A stretch of 64,000 nucleotides of DNA from Vreelandella piezotolerans (GTDB lineage Bacteria > Pseudomonadota > Gammaproteobacteria > Pseudomonadales > Halomonadaceae): assembly GCF_012427705.1 (NCBI RefSeq), contig NZ_CP048602.1:1550001-1614000 (forward strand). Reading direction: 5' to 3'. Of this stretch, positions 61,680-64,000 are shown piece after piece. The translations under genes were made by a program, and so were the position numbers. The notes below the pieces were generated by a model. That model did not search any database. It was not told the DNA's origin and saw only the letters and a list, made by a program, of their open reading frames with translations. Numbering within the stretch: the stretch's first letter is position 1; the number at the start of each line of letters is the position of its first letter.

Positions 61680-63587
61680 ATGCCTCAGCGCCGTGACACG
61701 CTAAAAATTCCCGAGCAAGAACTGCGTATTTTCCGTGTCAGGGCACTGCTCGCCGTGTTAGTGGTCGTGGTGCTGACTAGCCTGTTGGTTAGTCGACTAG
61801 GCTACCTGCAGATCGTGCAGCACGACCTCTACAGCACTCGCTCTGAAAAAAACCGCGTACGGGTCGAGCCTCTGCCGCCCAATCGTGGGTTGATCTACGA
61901 CCGCAACGGTGTGCTGTTGGCCGAGAACCGGCCTACCTACAATTTGACCCTGGTGCGTGAGCGAGTCGATGATCTCGATGAGACGCTCTCTTTGCTGGTC
62001 GATCTTCTAGAGTTGCCTGAGGAGGAGATCGAGGCGTTTCAAGTGCGTTCCCGCCAGCGCCAGCGACCGTTTCAGCCTGCGCTGTTGATGAGCGACCTTA
62101 GCGAAGAGCAGATCGCTCGGCTGGCCGTCAATCGCCACCGGTTGCCCGGCGTCGAAGTCGAGGCTCAACTGCTTCGCTACTATCCCGATGCGGACGTCAT
62201 GGCCCACGCTCTGGGGTACGTCGGGCGTATCAACGCAGAAGAGCTACAGGAGCTCGACCCAGGACGCTATGCGGGTACCCATTTCATTGGCAAAACCGGC
62301 GTCGAGCGTTTTTACGAAACTGAACTCCACGGCGAGGCCGGACTACGTAAGGTCGAAACCAACGCACGGGGCCGCGTTCTACGCGAATTGGGCCGTACCG
62401 ACCCCGTGCCCGGTGCCAACCTCACCTTGACGCTCGACCGCTCCTTGCAAATGCTGGCCTACGAGCTGCTTGATGGGCGACGCGGTTCCATCGTGGCTAT
62501 CGTTCCCAGCACTGGCGAAATTTTGGCGATGGTGTCGACCCCTGGGTTCGATAGTAACCAGTTCGTGACCGGCATTGATGTCGGTTCTTATCGAGCGCTG
62601 CAGGAAGATATCGACCTGCCGCTGTTCAACCGTGCCATTCGCGGTCACTACCCGCCGGGGTCGACCATCAAGCCCTTCTTGGCGCTGGCAGGGTTGGTCG
62701 AGGGCGTGATCACCCCGGATAGCACCATCAACGATCCCGGTTTCTATCAATTACCCAACGATTCTCGCCGCTATCGTAATTGGCTGCGCTGGGGGCACGG
62801 GCGTGTCGATATGGAGCGCTCCATTGCCGTATCGAATAACACCTACTACTACTCTCTTGCCCACGACCTCGGTATCGACAAGCTCCACGAACAGATGACC
62901 AACTTCGGCTTTGGCCAACGCGTGGCTCACGACGTTCAGGGAGAAAGCACGGGGCTGATGCCCTCGCGTGACTGGAAGCGGGCGCGGTTCAATCAGCCGT
63001 GGTATCCCGGCGAAACGCTCTCGGTAGGTATTGGTCAAGGGTATTGGCAGGTCACACCGCTGCAACTTGCCAGCGCTACCGCTGCCTTGGCCAATCGTGG
63101 CCATTGGGTGAAGCCGCGCTTGGCCCTGCGTATTGGCGAGCAGCCGGTGCCCGAAGAGCTCCCCGATACGCTGCCCGATATCGAACTGGCCAACGATAAC
63201 TGGTGGGATCGGGTATATAGCGGTATGGAAAAAGTGCTCAGTGGCAGCGAGGGTACGGCGCGTCGAACGGGGGTGGGGCTCGAGTATCGCATGGGGGGCA
63301 AGTCAGGCACGGCCCAGGTGTTCTCGCTTGGTCAAGATCAGCGCTATAACGCCGAAGAGCTCGAAGAGCGCCTGCGTGATCACGCGCTTTTCATGGCGTT
63401 TGCGCCCATCGACGACCCACAAATTGCGGTATCGGTCATCGTCGAAAACGCGGGGGGCGGCAGCACTCATGCCGCGCATTTGGCGCGGGCGATGACGGAT
63501 GCTTGGCTGCTCGAAGATGAGGCCCCCGAGGTCGAGGAAGTCAAAGAGGTGTTAGAGGAAGATACCGCCAACGTGGAGGGCAACTAG
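61680..63587 (+). CDS. mrdA: Penicillin-binding protein 2 (elongation transpeptidase)
   Basis: A 635-residue inner membrane class B PBP that cross-links peptidoglycan with RodA during rod elongation. One N-terminal membrane segment lies near residues 18-40, then a pedestal domain (NRGLIYDRNGVLLAENRPTY). The transpeptidase has SxxK as Ser328-Thr-Ile-Lys, SxN in AVSNNTYYY and KSG in GGKSGTAQVF. It ends in an acidic tail (EVEEVKEVLEEDTANVEGN). rodA starts two bases after its stop. Confidence 0.96.
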   Translation: MPQRRDTLKIPEQELRIFRVRALLAVLVVVVLTSLLVSRLGYLQIVQHDLYSTRSEKNRVRVEPLPPNRGLIYDRNGVLLAENRPTYNLTLVRERVDDLDETLSLLVDLLELPEEEIEAFQVRSRQRQRPFQPALLMSDLSEEQIARLAVNRHRLPGVEVEAQLLRYYPDADVMAHALGYVGRINAEELQELDPGRYAGTHFIGKTGVERFYETELHGEAGLRKVETNARGRVLRELGRTDPVPGANLTLTLDRSLQMLAYELLDGRRGSIVAIVPSTGEILAMVSTPGFDSNQFVTGIDVGSYRALQEDIDLPLFNRAIRGHYPPGSTIKPFLALAGLVEGVITPDSTINDPGFYQLPNDSRRYRNWLRWGHGRVDMERSIAVSNNTYYYSLAHDLGIDKLHEQMTNFGFGQRVAHDVQGESTGLMPSRDWKRARFNQPWYPGETLSVGIGQGYWQVTPLQLASATAALANRGHWVKPRLALRIGEQPVPEELPDTLPDIELANDNWWDRVYSGMEKVLSGSEGTARRTGVGLEYRMGGKSGTAQVFSLGQDQRYNAEELEERLRDHALFMAFAPIDDPQIAVSVIVENAGGGSTHAAHLARAMTDAWLLEDEAPEVEEVKEVLEEDTANVEGN

Positions 63588-63589
63588 CG

Positions 63590-64000
63590 ATGCCTTGGCA
63601 ACTGATTACCCGTTCGTTGCGGCGTTATCCAACGCGTCCGCCGGACAGCGGTATCGCCCGGCGCAAAAGTGTGTGGGAACGTATCCACCTCGACCCCTGG
63701 CTGCTCGGCATGCTACTGGTGCTGATGAGCGCCGGGCTATTGGTGCTTTACAGCGCTTCGGGGCAGCGGCTCGATACCGTCATCGCCCAGGCCATTCGGT
63801 TTGGCGTGGCGCTGGCGGGTATGGTGATCATCGCCCAGTTCTCCCCCTCGACGTTTTTACGCTGGGCACCGCTGGCCTACGGGGTGGGCCTTGCCATGCT
63901 GATTGCGGTAGAAATTGCTGGCGATATCGGCATGGGGGCCAAGCGCTGGCTTGAGATTCCTGGCGTCATCCGTTTTCAGCCCTCGGAGATGATGAAGTTG
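63590..64000 (+). CDS. rodA: Partial RodA, lipid II glycosyltransferase (5' part)
   Basis: The first 137 codons of a SEDS-family glycan polymerase, cut by the right window edge. After a basic cytoplasmic start (MPWQLITRSLRRYP) come membrane segments DPWLLGMLLVLMSAGLLVLY, FGVALAGMVIIAQF and YGVGLAMLIAVEIAG, then GAKRWLEIPGVIRFQPSEMM, the conserved RodA/FtsW loop. ATG 63590 is two bases after the mrdA stop. It polymerises glycan strands as partner of PBP2. Confidence 0.95.
   Translation, partial: MPWQLITRSLRRYPTRPPDSGIARRKSVWERIHLDPWLLGMLLVLMSAGLLVLYSASGQRLDTVIAQAIRFGVALAGMVIIAQFSPSTFLRWAPLAYGVGLAMLIAVEIAGDIGMGAKRWLEIPGVIRFQPSEMMKL

Overview
This 64 kb window is chromosomal DNA from a moderately GC-rich gammaproteobacterium. 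It is most likely a member of the Halomonadaceae (Halomonas or a close relative). I infer this from overall protein similarity, codon use and gene order, such as proA-nadD-rsfS-rlmH-mrdA-rodA, mpl-ubiX and a TctA-TctB fusion. I could not run a database search. No tRNA, rRNA or CRISPR array was seen.

Layout. Positions 1-3760 are accessory DNA. They hold the 3' part of a large unknown gene running in from the left edge, an attC-like folded site, a complete IS1182-family element inserted in its right core box, and a short broken reading frame beyond it. Positions 3760-9600 carry ordinary chromosomal genes: a RhlE-type helicase, a helical-repeat protein, YehS, a methyltransferase and small membrane or secreted proteins. 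Positions 9640-15600 hold an AraC regulator, a LysE exporter, an Ada-like DNA-repair regulator, glutaminase and a P450-hydrolase pair. Positions 15700-19400 encode a surface subtilisin-like protease and cobyric acid synthase. Positions 19384-24742 form a LysR-controlled tricarboxylate module (isomerase, TctC, fused TctA-TctB). RidA, an unknown protein, cytochrome b561 and a MoxR/VWA pair follow up to 28.7 kb. Positions 28.8-34.8 kb hold a sigma-54 activator divergent from a flavin monooxygenase and a butanediol-type dehydrogenase, with a visible -24/-12 promoter and upstream dyads, then an SDR enzyme.

Positions 35.0-41.9 kb are a four-gene phosphorelay: a GAF histidine kinase, a membrane hybrid kinase with two receivers, a single receiver, and an Hpt-REC-REC-GGDEF protein whose output is probably cyclic di-GMP. 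The 495-base gap after it (41945-42440) contains a terminator, a second sigma-54-type promoter with an upstream dyad, a candidate small RNA of about 148 nt, and the promoter and operator of an OmpW-like porin. Positions 43.1-51.2 kb, all on the minus strand, are a peptide-utilisation cluster (dppABCDF, a HypT-like LysR regulator, a PepQ-like prolidase).

The right end is largely housekeeping: a secreted protein, a glutaredoxin, mpl-ubiX-lysE, a DedA-PAP2 fusion, two membrane proteins with eroded GGDEF-like domains, then proA-nadD-rsfS-rlmH-mrdA-rodA. rodA is cut by the window edge. Many convergent gene pairs are separated by clear intrinsic terminators, listed individually.
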